Source: Notamacropus eugenii (lineage: Eukaryota; Chordata; Mammalia; Diprotodontia; Macropodidae). From it: DNA of 64,000 bases. The notes under the pieces are model-generated. The model searched no databases and had not been told where the DNA came from. It saw nothing but the letters and a program-made list of their open reading frames with translations. Below, in pieces: positions 44,936 through 57,180 of this stretch; the first letter of the stretch is position 1, and each line of letters begins with the position of its first letter. The position numbers and the translations under genes are program-made. The stretch lies in contig NW_027325156.1 of assembly GCF_028372415.1 (NCBI RefSeq), forward strand, positions 81,001-145,000. Direction: 5' to 3'.

Positions 44936-45474
44936 TCAGCAGAAGCATTCTTCCCTTTAGACATCATCTGAATGTGAATAGATGAGGGTAGACTTACTTT
45001 CTTCTCTCAGCAATTAGTCTTTACAATAAATCATTCCTGAATTTCCACATCCCTTTTTTTCCAGCATCAGTCACTGGGGGCCCTCTGTCTTGGAACACTT
45101 TCCTGATGTCCATCTTGAATTCTCAGAAAATGACCCTTAGGAAGTTTCCTTTTCTCCATTAGGGCTGAGGACCACCTGGACCATCCGTATGTTACGAAGG
45201 TCTTTGGAGTCTCCAACTGGAAGACACAAGAGAAGAGAAATAGCCTCTTTAAAGGTGCAAATGCCTCCTCCCAGACATGGAAATGGGAAAAAAAAAGTCA
45301 TCATGGACATTTTACCAATGGATCTCTCAGAGTGGCAACAGTCTTGTAAAAATTGTGACCAGACACCGCCCCCTGCTGGGGGTGTCCTCACTTGGGAGCA
45401 AGAGGACAAGCATCTTTAGAGTCTGCTCACCTCTTTAAACAAGAAACACCCTTTTTAGCCTTGACAAACATAGC

Positions 45475-45662
45475 ACCTTAAGGTTTACATGTTACACATT
45501 TCCATGACCTCACTGGATCCTCGCAACAACCCTGCCAAGCAGGCGTTATTATGTGGAGGACAGCAGTGAAGTGACTTGCCCAGGGTCACCTCACTAGGAA
45601 GCGTCTTAGGCAGGATTTAAACTCAGGTCTTTCTGACTCCAGGCCAGCTCTTTCTCCATGGC
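45475..45662 (-). repeat. MIR/CORE-type SINE
   Basis: Antisense copy: GGATCCTCGCAACAACCCTG, GTGACTTGCCCAGGGTCACC, GATTTAAACTCAGGTCTTTC. Confidence 0.8.
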
Positions 45663-46204
45663 ATCCCCAGCTTCCTGAGATGGTGTGAGGAAGAAGAAGA
45701 TGCAGATGATGAACAGCCAGAGTGCTTGTCCCCAGAAAAGGGCCAAGATCTCACCCCAAAATGCCCCAGTCCAGTGAACCTGTGTTTACGTCGGCGTGGG
45801 GAGGTCTGTTTATTTCCTGATATTCCAGGTAAGGAGGCTCTGAGGAGCAGAGGTGGCTCTTAGAGGTGCTGCCATCCTTACAGTCACCAGAGAACTGTCC
45901 CCAAGTTCAGGGAGCTGGAGGCAGGGCCTGTCTATTTAGGCTGTTGCCAGAAAAATGGCCAAGGGGTGATCAAGGAGACCACACAACACCAATTACTGAT
46001 GTGCAGCGAGGGAGGCGGTATAGGAAGCTGCAGCTCATTCTGTGAAAATTTGGACATATATTTGCTGTGTGCTTGTTTGTACAGGCTAAAATGTGGGATA
46101 TGAGAACACCACTGAAGTGAATTATGTGCATTGTGTCACCATCTAGGCTTCGGGCTGAGTAAGAATTGTTTGCTGGAAGTGATGGAATTCTGGGCTTCAA
46201 GGGG

Positions 46205-46460
46205 CATCACAATGCACACAGCACTAGGCCTGGAGTCTGAAAGACCTGAGTTCAAATCTAGTCTCAGACACTATTTACTAGCTGTGTGACCCTGGGCAAG
46301 TGCGTTCACCTGTTTGCCTTAGTTTCCTCCTCTGTACAACGGAGACCATAATAGCATGTCCCTCCCAGGGTGGCTGTGAGGATCAAATGACACAAGAAAT
46401 GTAGAGCCTTTAGCCCAGTGCTTGGCACATAGAAGGTGCTTAACACGTTAGCCGTTATTT
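46205..46460 (+). repeat. CORE-type marsupial SINE, long form
   Basis: Sense copy: CACAGCACTAGGCCTGGAGT, GAGTTCAAATCTAGTCTCAG (box B), TGTGTGACCCTGGGCAAGTG, then AATAGCATGTCCCTCCCAGG, GTGAGGATCAAATGACAC, CAGTGCTTGGCACATAGAAG. Confidence 0.85.
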
Positions 46461-47480
46461 TGTTGTTTACTGCAGACTGGGATGAGATTCTCTTTGACAC
46501 TTGGAGGGCCTATACAGCAAATGTCATCACAGTCATTTGTGGGTCTCCAACCCCTGGGACAGAGCAGGAGAATACACTGGAAGATGTGGCTGGGGTAGAG
46601 GGGATCAAGGTCAGCGTCATGGTCTCTGACCAGCTCAGTAGTTGGCATTTTCACTTTATGTCTTCCCCATTTTCTTCTTATGACAAACATCCGTGCAGTC
46701 GAGCTTTTCCAGATACAAAGAATTACACAAAAGAAAGCCCTATATGGCACCATGAATCCTATTATACGTAGATTTAAGAGAGACAGAGGGAAGCTGGATA
46801 TGGCTGATCCAACCTATGCTTTCACATGGAATGTACACTTACATGTAACCATATATATAAATAAACATATTTACGTAGATGTGAATATATGTTTGTATAC
46901 ATGTATGCATGTGTGCACAGTCATGCATTCATGTATTTGTGTGTGTGCTGGTGAAAGTTGGTTGGTATAGAGAGTGGCCTGTCCCTATGTGTCCCATCAA
47001 TACTGGTGATGGGTGTGGGTATAGGGGAATTCCTTCCCCAGTAATCCTCCTCTACTCTTTACTTAGAGAGAAGGCAGTGTCTGGGAGGGCCTAGGTGTGT
47101 ATTCATAATGGATTCAAAAGAGGAGCAGCTCAGCCCCTTGGTGATGCTCCTCCTTTCCTTAGTCACAGGCTGCCTTGAAAAATTCCCTGTGCTTCTCCTA
47201 GGGGCTGGAGGTCATTACTCTCCCAGGGCTTTCCACCTCTCCTGCACAACATATGATCTAACTAAGGAATATTTTTGGAGACAGACTTCAAAGTGTTTAT
47301 AATTCAGGTGAGATGGAGGATAAGGGGGGAATACAAGATCACTTGAGATGTGATGTGTCTTCTGCTTTTTCTACCCACCTTTGCCCAAATCTTTTTTGAT
47401 GCAGCTAATAGAAAGTACGCAACCAGGATAAATTGTGTCTTTGTAGGGCAGAACAGACAGCAGAGGTCACAGTCTATTAT
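46461..47480. other. No gene recognised
   Basis: Contains an AT/GT-rich simple tract at about 46850-46945. Short frames have no domain. Confidence 0.35.
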
Positions 47481-47487
47481 TGGTTCT

Positions 47488-47526
47488 AGATGGATAGATG
47501 GGTGGATGGATGGATGGATGGGTGGC
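47488..47526. repeat. (GGAT)n microsatellite
   Basis: Imperfect GGAT/GGGT tetranucleotide tract. Confidence 0.85.
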
Positions 47527-47554
47527 CTACCTCCTCTCTTGCTCTCTTCCTTTT

Positions 47555-48290
47555 GCCTCTATCCATGCCTGGAAGGCAGAGAGAGGAGGGAGAAGGACAT
47601 CATGTTGCTGCTGCCTTTACAAGGAGGAAGACCAGATGCCTTGGAGGTACCTAGAGAGCCCACAAGATGACAAGAATTATAAGGGAAAAGACAATCCAAC
47701 CAACCAACCAATCATCCAACTATCCATTCATCTGCGCATCCATCCACCCATCATTCCATCTTTTCAATTATCATCTATCCCTTTTGGTCATCACTTGTCC
47801 ACCTATCCTCACTTATCCTCAGCTTTGGAGGCCTGGTCTGTGCTGGGGAAGAGCTAAGATAAACCTGAGGATGTAAACAGACCAAAGAAATCAGTGTATC
47901 CTCAAATTTAGACCTATTCTTCTCCAAGAATTAATCCTTGGATGCTTCCACTCATGTGCGGAAGGAAGAGGGCCATGGGAGCAGCAGCACCACCAGGCTT
48001 GCCTTCCCAGGGGGCAAGGCCAGACTCTATGTCAGGAGCCAGAGAGGGTGGGAGGGGGCTGCTTATGGTCCATAGGAACCAGGCTGGAGGCTGACTGCCA
48101 GGCTGCTGCTCCCTTCCCCAGGGAGGAGCAAGAGAAGAGGAGCCAGGCCACCCACTCATCCTCTCCTGCCTTCTCCCATGTCTGGAAGGAAAAGAGCTAA
48201 GAGAAGCTAGGCCATCAGACTGCTGCTTCTGCTTTCCCAGGAGTACCTCGGGGCAGGGGAGGAGCAGGAGAGGCCCCAGGCTTAGGCTGC
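47555..48290. repeat. Possible diverged minisatellite-like repeat
   Basis: Similar blocks recur at about 47565, 47955, 48075 and 48178: a CTGGAAGGnAGAG-type start, then GGCCATCA/GGCCATGG, then CTGCTGCT and CTTTCCCAGG or CTTCCCCAGG. Spacing is uneven and identity moderate. Confidence 0.35.
47695..47762. repeat. (CCAA/CCAT)n imperfect microsatellite
   Basis: CCAA units pass into ATCCA/CATC units. With the GGAT tract 170 bases upstream it forms an inverted pair of related repeats. Confidence 0.75.
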
Positions 48291-48299
48291 CTCCTCCTG

Positions 48300-50620
48300 A
48301 GATAAATCCATAGGATGGGCAGAGCAGGGAAGGTTTGGGCTAAAAAAATCACTTTTGTGATGAAACTTTAAAAACAGGTGTGATGGGTTGGGCTGGGGGG
48401 AGGAGATGGTGCTCAGCCAATAACGCAGCCCCAGGTTAGAATCAGGTCCCTGGGAGATGCCTTAGCTGAGCTTCCCAAGTGGAAGTTCCTCTCCATTATA
48501 GATTTGCTCATTGATTCTCTCCGTGTTTTTGATTAGCTTTTTCTTTAAATACTTACCTGCTAAGCCAGCCAGTACATGTAGAATGAGTTCATATCACTTC
48601 ATAGTCATATATATATATGTTTACATACACACACATACACATACACACACATATAGATATGATTATACCTTTAAATCTTCCTTCTGATCTCTTCTTGTGA
48701 CCAGGTCTACTTTTACTCTTGGCTTGTCTGTCATGATTTATACACTCACTTTTTGCATTCCCCTGAGGCATGAGAAATTCCCACCTAGGTATCAATGAGC
48801 TTGTGGGTGCTCTGAGCAAGGATTCTCTGAGGGGGCTGGACCCGACTTGACGTCTCATGGATTCTGAAATGTGCCATGCTCTAGACAGCTGGAATGAGCC
48901 AGCAAAGGCAGAAGTCATTTGGTTGTTATTCCAGTCTACTTCCAGTACTGGCTCTTCAGTACCCAGGTGGGTTTAGGTGTCCCAACACACCTTTGCTCAC
49001 AGAGCATGGGCTTCAGACTTTTTACTGGAACCTCCATTGGTCTTTGCAGGCCTCAGATGCATGGTGGAGATGACAGCCCTTCCTTGTGGGTCTTCCTGAG
49101 TCCTGTCCTGTTGAGTTCCCTATTACATCACTTCTGAAATGGATTTGGGGGTGCTCGGCTCCTCTTCTACCTTTGATGTAAAACAAAGGCTCCCAGTGGG
49201 TGAGATGTGTCACCTGGAAACAGAAGATCCCTGGGCAGATGGATTCCCTCTAGGTGATTCCATCGAAGAGTGGAAATGGGTTTGTTGGCATCAATTTGGT
49301 ACCTTTGGATGGAGAGACTCACAGGACACAGCAGAAGGTCTCAGAGATGCTTTGTCCAGTAAAAAGTTCAGAGATTCAGTTAGGAAAAGAATTCTGAGAA
49401 GATCCGAGTTCAGCCTGGAACCTCTAGCCTTCTTGGGCAAGTGAGTCCAAGGAGAATGAAATTTTCCTGATATGTGATTAGCCATGAAAGTCAGCGTGGA
49501 AGCCTGGCAGAGGAGAGAGAGGAAGCTTGACTGGGGAGACTGGCGACAGTTTCACATTGGTTATGTGAGGTGGCATGCTGCGGAGACTGAAAGCCCTTCC
49601 CCTTTGCTGGGCTCACAGAACCAACTTCCATCTGTGGGGGCTGAGATGCAGGTTTCTCTTGAGTAAGGAGATCTGGAGCTTGGAGACAAAAGGTCCTATT
49701 TAGAGTTGGTTTGCAGAGTAGGCCAGAAGGGAAAGAGTTTCTCCTTGGTGGGGGACCCAGTGCATAACATGGGTGACTGAGATTTGAGGAGAGATCTGCC
49801 ACCTCAGTTACAGCTGTAGTGGAAGGATTGTTCAGGACATCAGGTAACCTTGTGAAACCCTGGGTTGAGGAACAGCTACATTGGAGAAGAACACCTGGGG
49901 AAGGCAGTGGAGACCAGAATGGACAATTGGCTGTAGACAATCATGCTTGGCTGGCAGGAGGTAGGCTGGCAGAGAAGACATTGCTCCAACTCCATCTGCC
50001 CCAAAGATTCTACAATAAATGTGCTGCTTTACCCCAACAAAGTCCTGAAGTTTGCTTGTGGATGTGGCCATCAGAATGAAGGCTTCAGCTTGGGAATTAT
50101 TGGGAAGTGGTTCTTTCTTCTGTTTTCTTGGTTTCTACAAAATGGAAGTACCCACATAAGCAAACACAAAATTCAATTGTGTTCAGTCATTCTCTGTCAG
50201 TCACACTAAACAAATTCACACCCTCAGAATGAGTGCTAGAGCAGAACTGACCATGGTCCTTTCTTACCGCTGGTGTCTCAGCCACTTGGTTTCACATGAG
50301 CAGGTCCTCTGCTCAGAATCTTCATGAATGTTCACTCTTCCACTGCTTTGGTGATCTGTGTGTGAGAAAGTGTGCTGAGACTTATGAGGGGTGGTTAATG
50401 GGATGACTTCATCTTGCTATTTCATTAAAATGGCTTTGTGTTGATCTAAGCATGATTAGCTGTGGTTTGGCCTAAGCCATGGGTAGAGGCTGAGGACCTA
50501 TGGTTTGAAGAGAATTCTGAGATGCCCTGTGCTTGAGCTCTGAGGTAGTCTGCTGAAGACCAGGGAGGGTGTGTGTGGATGCCATGACCTACAGATGCCT
50601 TTGGTTTAACCTCTATATAT
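48300..50620. other. No gene recognised
   Basis: Includes an AT/CA-rich tract at 48605-48665. The stretch 49140-50080 has longer-than-average frames on both strands and a possible poly(A) context at about 50012 (CTACAATAAATGTGCTGC), suggesting an old LTR or retrocopy, but I could not identify it. Confidence 0.3.
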
Positions 50621-50629
50621 GTGCATTCA

Positions 50630-50656
50630 TACACACACACACACACACACACACAT
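50630..50656. repeat. (CA)n microsatellite
   Basis: Pure CA tract. Confidence 0.95.
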
Positions 50657-51379
50657 CTCCATGCCATTCCCATCCTTTCTCTCACACCTCTAGTGTCCAG
50701 AGTGTTCAGCACCTAAATCAGGGCTCTCCAAAGGGAGACAGATGTGCAATCCCTTAAGGAAGACAATGTCTAAACCTGTAAAAATATTTTACTGAAAAAC
50801 ATCAAAAGAAAATGAAGCTTCCCTATTATGAGACTATGGATTCACACAGTTCAGTGAGTCAGCATCCCCACACATCTGGTATTTATGAAAGTGGGAGAAG
50901 TGGACTATTGTACATTGTAATTTCTTGGTAACTCACTGCAGGATTAAGCATGCTCACAAACCAGGTCCAGTCTGGTCTGTGGATAGGAAGCCTTTAGGCA
51001 ATACCACTGCCCTTCTTATCTGGACAATCAGACATTCTAGGTGGTTCAGGTCTGTTAGTCCAATATCCTGGGCCTCTCAAGTAGTCAGAGAGAGGAGACT
51101 GTTCCTAAGAGACCCCTGAGATAGACTCAGCCTTTTCCCCCACCCTCAGCACCATCTTTTATCTCATCCCTCCCCAATTCTTTATCTCTGGGGTAATTTC
51201 CAGGGTGGGAGTTGGCATTTCAGAATGCACTCAGTCAGGCCTGAGGTGAGAATATTCTGAATTGGACTGGTTTGCACAGGTAACAACAACCCCTGAGTAG
51301 AGGCACACTGAGTGCTTTGGCCCAGAAGTGTAGGCACAAGGTGAATTTGTAGCACATAGTGATAAGTTTCTTATTTGTA

Positions 51380-51850
51380 ACAGCTGAAGTAAGGTAAACT
51401 GAGACACAAAATTCCAAGCATGATCAATTAATTAGTAAAGCATGAATTCTGCAGTAAATTGAATCTCAGCCTCCACAGAAAAACTAAGGCCCTGAATGAG
51501 GACAGTTTTTATTAATAGGTTTTGGGGGAGTACAGAAAAACAATAGGGCAGGAGATGTCATAGCACTGAGGACAACATGACTGGTTAAACCAGCTGAGGA
51601 GTGGGGAATAGTATGATTGTTTGGAAGTTTGGTAATAAGAGGCCCATAAGAACCCCCTGCCTTTCTTCCCATGACCAAGAGATGTTCCTTGTTTGAGTCT
51701 ACATTCCAGACAGCGACCCAGACTTCTTTGGAGAACAAACCAGACATCCTCAAAGGACAGCTCTCTGGTGTCCACCCGAATCTCCCAAGGACAGCAGAAT
51801 CCCTTGAGACAACAATGGCATAGTGATTACCCGGAGAACAGGATTTCATA
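51380..51850 (-). mobile_element. Possible antisense LTR remnant
   Basis: Contains AAGCATGATCAATTAATTAGT, which resembles the 28168-28195 segment in the other LTR candidate, and long - strand frames (121 and 87 codons) without a domain. Ends are not defined. Confidence 0.25.
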
Positions 51851-52201
51851 ACTTAACCCATCACAGGTCAGCTGAATGAAAGTCAGAGACAGAGAAGCAT
51901 GATGTGAGCAGTTACAGGACACGATTGTCAATAGTGTCAATAAGAAAATGATAGAGGATCCACAGAAATCTTCTCCCATTGGAAGAGAGAAGGGGAAGCT
52001 CGAGACAGTCACAGATGTAAGTGGAGCCTTCCTCCTTTGAAGGGGTGAGATTGGGAGTGAGACAGAGCAGAGGAATAGTCATGAACCCTGGTGGACAGAA
52101 AACAGGAAAGTTCTGTGTGTGGAGCAGAGTTCAGACTGTGGTGTGGTTTGCTTATTTGTCCCTGTTGGCTCTCTGTCTCTCTCTGATGCACGCGCATAGA
52201 A

Positions 52202-52233
<32 letters not shown>
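52202..52233. repeat. (CA)n microsatellite
   Basis: CA tract with one T interruption. Confidence 0.95.
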
Positions 52234-52239
52234 AGAGCA

Positions 52240-53095
52240 CTGTCCTTTACAACCCAAGTGGCATCCCATCATTTCTTTGTGTTTATTGTTCCTGATCTTC
52301 CCAATATATGACTGGAGATTAGGGATGGACATAAAAAAAGAAAATATGTCCAAGGGCTAAGAAGCACCCCCCTCCCACAATACACCTGGTGACCTTGGCT
52401 GACAGCTGACAGACAGTCTTGTCATGTACAATATTTGTTGGGAGACATGACTCCTGATGTGTGGAAAGAATGGTGCAAGAAGAGGTGAGGCGAGGTAGGT
52501 TTTGTATGGCGAAGTGCAGGGGCTGCCCAGCTCCCCACCACCTATTTGGGGAAGAGCTGACACATTCCCATTTCCCTGACTTTCTTGGGCATGTGCCCTG
52601 AGAGATGGCTCAGTGTGGACTCTCTGGAAGAATCAGGGTGTTATGGCCTAAATTAATCTGTGGTGATGTCCTCAGTGACTGAATTTTTCCCAGTTATTCT
52701 TGATTTCCTTTCATATAATAAGATCTTGACGGGGACAGAGAATTCAACTGTTAGATTAAGTTAACTGGGGCTGGGCCAGAACTACTTCTCTTCTCCCCAC
52801 TGTGGAAGGGGGCTTTTATCCTGAATCATAAAAAGATTCCTAGCCCTAGATGTCAAATATTTGATGGATAATACATAGGTATAGTCCCAGACTGATACCC
52901 TTGGCAAGAAGTAAAAAGCTACTACCTCTTCTTACTACCCAATAAACAGTAGAGATGTCAAGTCTCTACTGAAATGAGATCTCCAGATGTATTCATAGAT
53001 CCATTTATCAAGCTAACTACCTAGTCTTTGATGTTCAGTCTTTACTGCAGGTGGGAATTTGTCTGGTAGAATAATTTTATAAGATTTCTTCATTG
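52240..53095. other. No gene recognised
   Basis: Intergenic DNA without a clear element. Confidence 0.35.
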
Positions 53096-53107
53096 TTTAT
53101 CAAGAAT

Positions 53108-53302
53108 TTCATACACACACATAATATACTCATACATATGTAAAATACACGAACATATATAACACATACATGAATATATCCACATGCACATATAGCACAC
53201 ACATAATATACATATATGTATTATAATGCATAATGCATACATATATGTGATATACACATACCTATACGCATATATACATATACACATACATATGTGTATA
53301 GT
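53108..53302. repeat. AT/AC-rich compound simple repeat
   Basis: Long mixture of ACATAT, CACATA and ATACAT units. The 78-aa antisense frame rich in Tyr, Cys, Met and Ile is an artefact of this tract. Confidence 0.9.
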
Positions 53303-54000
53303 GAGCCATTTTGAGTGCCCCTTCACCTGAGAAAGACCTAAAACCTGGATTGGCTAGTCAGGGGAAAGACATTTTTGGTCCACTCTGAGCTTAACATTCC
53401 ATCATGCCTTATGTGCTCTGGCATAACAGACATACTTTGCTCTGTTCTCTGTTCTCTGAATGAACTCAAAGTGCCTCTTCCTGTGTCACCAACTCCAAGT
53501 CTGGCTGAAACTGTTCAGGATCAATCTTCTGTTTATGATTGTCCAGGACAGGGCACCAGGAACTGGACACTGTCTTGAATAATGGGACTTCTCATCTCAA
53601 CACTTAGATGCTTCTTTTATCTTTTTGCATTTACAATCTATCCTATTAGGAAATTCCTTTCTCATGTTATGGTTGACACATATAGAGATTATAATTTTGG
53701 ATGACACAGGCATCCTGAGTTGGGATTGCTGTAAGTATATAAAAGGTCTCCTTTAGCTTGTTAACTTCTGAGTCAGAATTATTTTCTGACTCTCATGCAA
53801 TGCATGATTCTCTGGCTTAATGAGAACAAATAAGCATGTTATAGAGCATGTACAGCCTGATTTTGTTTGTTCCTTGGTGAAATTTTTGGTAAGGTGAATC
53901 CCATTCTGTTTGATCTTAGGACAAAACTTCAATTAAGGGGTAGCCTGCTATTCAACCATATACCAAAGGTTTGGTCCAAAGAATCAAACAGAATCAGTTT
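53303..54000. other. No gene recognised
   Basis: AT-rich intergenic sequence. Confidence 0.35.
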
Positions 54001-54002
54001 TA

Positions 54003-54027
54003 TACACACGCACACACACACACACAA
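54003..54027. repeat. (CA)n microsatellite
   Basis: Short CA tract. Confidence 0.9.
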
Positions 54028-54149
54028 TAATAATTAAAACATTGGGATTTTAATCATGATTCTGAAGACTCACTGGATCCTACCTCTGAAGTTTCCATTT
54101 TCTTTTTCTAAAACCTGGTGTTCAGGAGTGATTTTAATTTTAATCAGCC

Positions 54150-54285
54150 TGAGCTCCTCCCTTTCCCTCCGCTCCCCTTTATCTCTCCCTTCTCCCTCTC
54201 CTCTTTCTGCTACTCTCCCTTCTTCTCTCTATCTTTCTCTCTCTTCTCTCTCTCCCCTCTTTGTGTCTACCTCTTCCTTTTTCTT
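54150..54285. repeat. CT-rich simple sequence
   Basis: TCTC/TCCC pyrimidine tract. The overlapping Ser/Leu-rich frame (54056-54400) comes from it. Confidence 0.85.
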
Positions 54286-54402
54286 AGTAATTTACAGATT
54301 TTATTACAATCATTCCCTATTTAATCCACTATTTAAACAATTTGTCCATCCTCATACTCCATCCTGCCCATACTCCATGGAGAAAAAAAGAATAAAATAA
54401 TT

Positions 54403-54960
54403 GGTTGGATGTTGTCCGTCTTTCTTGAAGAGGACCAAAATGACATCCCTGTATTAGAGTCAAGTTACAGTGCATCCAACTGTGGCTGATCTGACCAATA
54501 TGAGCTCAGAATGCTCTACCACAGGTCGGGCAGGAATAGTCCATGTGAACATTTGGGGTGATTCTCTAAATTTGCACCTGTGTTTCTTTTCAACTACTTC
54601 AATTCTGCTTTGCTCATAGAGCATGGCCCCTTCCTGGATGAGGGCACTCTATGCTGGGCAGTCCTGTGCCAGTGTCTTCCATGTCACAAAATCAATTCCA
54701 AAGTTTGTAGGAGAGACCTTGAGAGTGTCCTTGAATGGCTTCTTCTGACCACCATGTGAACACTTGCCTTGTGGGAATTCTCTATAAAACAGTTCTTTTG
54801 GCAAGTGTGTGTTTTGCATTCAAACAATGTGTCCAGCCCATTGGAGTTGCGCTCTCTGAAGCATAATTTGTATGCGTGACAGTTCAGCTTGAGCATGGAC
54901 TTTCAGTGTCTGATACCTTATCCTGCCAGGTGATCCTCAGAATCTTCCTAGGACAATTCA
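54403..54960 (-). mobile_element. RTE-type LINE 3' end
   Basis: Antisense. The 3' tail on the + strand reads GTTGTCCGTCTTTCTTGAAG then AGGACCAAAATGACATCCC. Further in, AAGACTCTCAAGG-type and GCCAAAAGAAC-type blocks match the end of the RTE copy at 38.2-38.6 kb in reverse complement. On the - strand a GLDTLFECKTHTCQKNCFIE reading parallels the + strand copy's LFECQMYAYLKDHFVE. Confidence 0.75.
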
Positions 54961-55284
54961 AATGGAAGTGATTCCTCAACAAGCGAAATATTCACATTCA
55001 ACAAAAGTTGTGGCCCTAATGCAAAATGACTACCAGAAGAATGTCAACAGACATTTGAGATCCAAAAATGACAGAGGGGGAGGTGGTGTCACAGGTTGAT
55101 TGAAGCATGGGGCATCTCCACTAAGTGTTTACAAGATGGTCACCTGCTCCTGCTGAACAAGAGAGAATCGCCCACAGGCACAAAAAGAAGTTGGGAGATT
55201 TTCCATATTGTTGAGTCATCTCCACCACACTGGGCTTGGTCACCATGACAAGTGAAAACAAAGGTTGGGGGGGTCTCTAGATAA
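54961..55284. other. Unassigned, between RTE and L1
   Basis: Mixed sequence with CACAAAAAGAAGTTGGGAG. It may be RTE or another old LINE, but I could not match it. Confidence 0.3.
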
Positions 55285-56528
55285 CTTTGAGGTACCACAT
55301 TACACCTATCAGATTGGCTAACATGACAAAACAGGAAGATGACAAGTGTTGGAGAAGATTTGGGAGAGTTGGAACACTAATTCATTGCTGGTGGAGCTGT
55401 GAGCTGATCCAACCATTCTGGAGAGCAATTTGGAACCATGCCCAAAGGGCTACAAAAATTGATTCTTTGATCCATCAATATCACTTCTAGGATTGTATCC
55501 CCAAGAGATCATAAAAACTGGAAAGGGTCCCACATATACAAAAATATTTATGGCAACTCTTTTTGTGGTGGTCAAAAACTGAAATCAAGGGGATGCCCAT
55601 CAGTTGGGGAATGGCTGAACAAGCTGTAGTATGTGAATATAATGGAATACCATTGTGCTCTAAGAAATGATGAACAGGAAGACTTCCAAGATTCCTGGAA
55701 AGACTTATATGAATTGATGCTGAGTGAAAGGAGCAGAACCAGGAGAACTTTGTACACAGCAACAACTGCAGTGTGCAAGGAATTTTTCTGGTAGACTTAG
55801 TCCTTCATAGCAATGGAAGGACCTAAAAAATTCCCAATGGACTTTTTTTAAAATTTCATTTTATTATTATTATTTTTTAATGTTTAACAATCACTGCCAT
55901 AAAATTAAGATTTTATCCCCCCCACACCTACCCCCCACTACCCCCCTCCCTCCCCACAACCGCATACAATTATGTATAGGTTCTACATATACTTTCCTAT
56001 TGAGTACGTTTTTACTATAGTCATGCTATGTAGTTGAACTAAAATAAATGGAAGAGATCGTATAACAAATCAAAACATGATACACAAAAACACACACACA
56101 CAAACATGATCTGCTACATTCTGCGAATGACTTCCATATTTCTTTCTCTGAGTGTGGAAGGCATTTTGCCTTAGAAAACCACCACCCAATGGACTTTTGA
56201 GGCAAAATGCCTTCTACATCCAGAGAAAGTACTATGGAATTGCATCACAGAATGAAGCAGATTATTTTCTTTTCTATTAAGTTTTGTATTGTTTTATGGT
56301 TTCTCTCATTCCTTTTAATTCTTCTATTCAACATGTCTACTGTGAAAATGTATTTAATAGAAACCTTAACCCTAAATGTGTAGAGCCTATATAAGGTTGC
56401 ATGCAGTCTCAAGGAGGGAGTGGGGAGGGAGGGGGTAAAGAGAGGGAGGAAGGGGAAAATATCTAAATATATGGAAGTGATTGTAGAACACTGAAAACAA
56501 ATAAAATAATAATAAAAAAGGAAAAAAA
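55285..56528 (+). mobile_element. L1 LINE 3' end, host of a second L1
   Basis: Sense ORF2 C-terminus: [20 protein letters not shown], then [20 protein letters not shown] and IQPFWRAIWNHAQRATK, followed by the 3'UTR and a 3' end ending in AATAATAATAAAAAAGG. It is split by an antisense L1 piece at 55847-56184. Confidence 0.88.
55847..56184 (-). mobile_element. Short 5'-truncated L1 nested in an L1
   Basis: 338 bases of the antisense L1 3'UTR (T-rich tail, TTTAACAATCACTGCCATAA, GTGTGGAAGGCATTTTGCC), the same family as the copy at 16907. It is flanked by a perfect 14-bp direct repeat, CCCAATGGACTTTT, at 55833-55846 and 56185-56198. Confidence 0.88.
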
Positions 56529-56529
56529 G

Positions 56530-56632
56530 AATGACCATAGCTAGTGAGTGTCAAGTGTCCGAGGTGAGATGTGAACTTAGGTCCTCCTGACTCCTGCACT
56601 GGTGCTTTATTCACTGCACCACCTTGCTGTGG
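56530..56632 (-). repeat. Marsupial tRNA-type SINE, partial
   Basis: Antisense: CATAGCTAGTGAGTGTCAAG, GATGTGAACTTAGGTCCTCC, CATTCACTGCACCACCTTGC-type end (TTCACTGCACCACCTTGCT). Confidence 0.7.
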
Positions 56633-56635
56633 CCA

Positions 56636-57180
56636 GTGCAGTACAGCAGGTCTGGGGTGGTTACGGGCTCACAGAGCAAGGATGAAAAGACAGGCAGGAC
56701 ACAGCAGTCTGAAAAAGCTGAGTTTATTCTGGACATACTGAGCCAATAAATTAGGGGGTTGGGGTGCTTAAATTGTAAAAAACCATAGGGTTAGCAACTG
56801 AGGCATGAAACAGAACAGATTGTGATAAGTAGAAAGGGAGCCCTCAAGGCCTCTTTATCAGAATGTTATCCTGTATAGCAGGAGCCCTGATTCCTGGAAC
56901 TTCAACACCCGAATTCAAGGACGTGCACCTGAGAATAATATATCACTTAACTTCCCAAGTCAGTCCATTGGAGGAGGGGAACTCTTGATAAGGGGCTCTT
57001 TCAAACCCTTCAAGGTTCTCTACACCACCTAACTGCATTAAAAAGTCATTATTTATGTAATCAAGGAGTATATGCTGTGGACAAAGGAAAACAATCCTAA
57101 AGCAAAGGCATAAACTGTTTTGGCCATGACAGCCTCATATCCAGAGTGACCTCAAGCCCTCAATGTAATAACATATAAGC
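56636..57180 (-). mobile_element. Possible antisense LTR
   Basis: On the - strand it carries GTCCAGAATAAACTCAGCTT, a poly(A)-signal context followed by a CTGCTGTGTCCTGCCTGTC U5-like region that ends in GTACTGCA. The + strand start TGCAGTAC would give a TG end. I could not define the other end or a target duplication. Confidence 0.35.

Noticed and set aside
47488..47762. GGAT and CCAA/CCAT tracts as a possible CRISPR-like or structured RNA pair
   Set aside because: They are simple tetranucleotide microsatellites with no spacers or defined unit.
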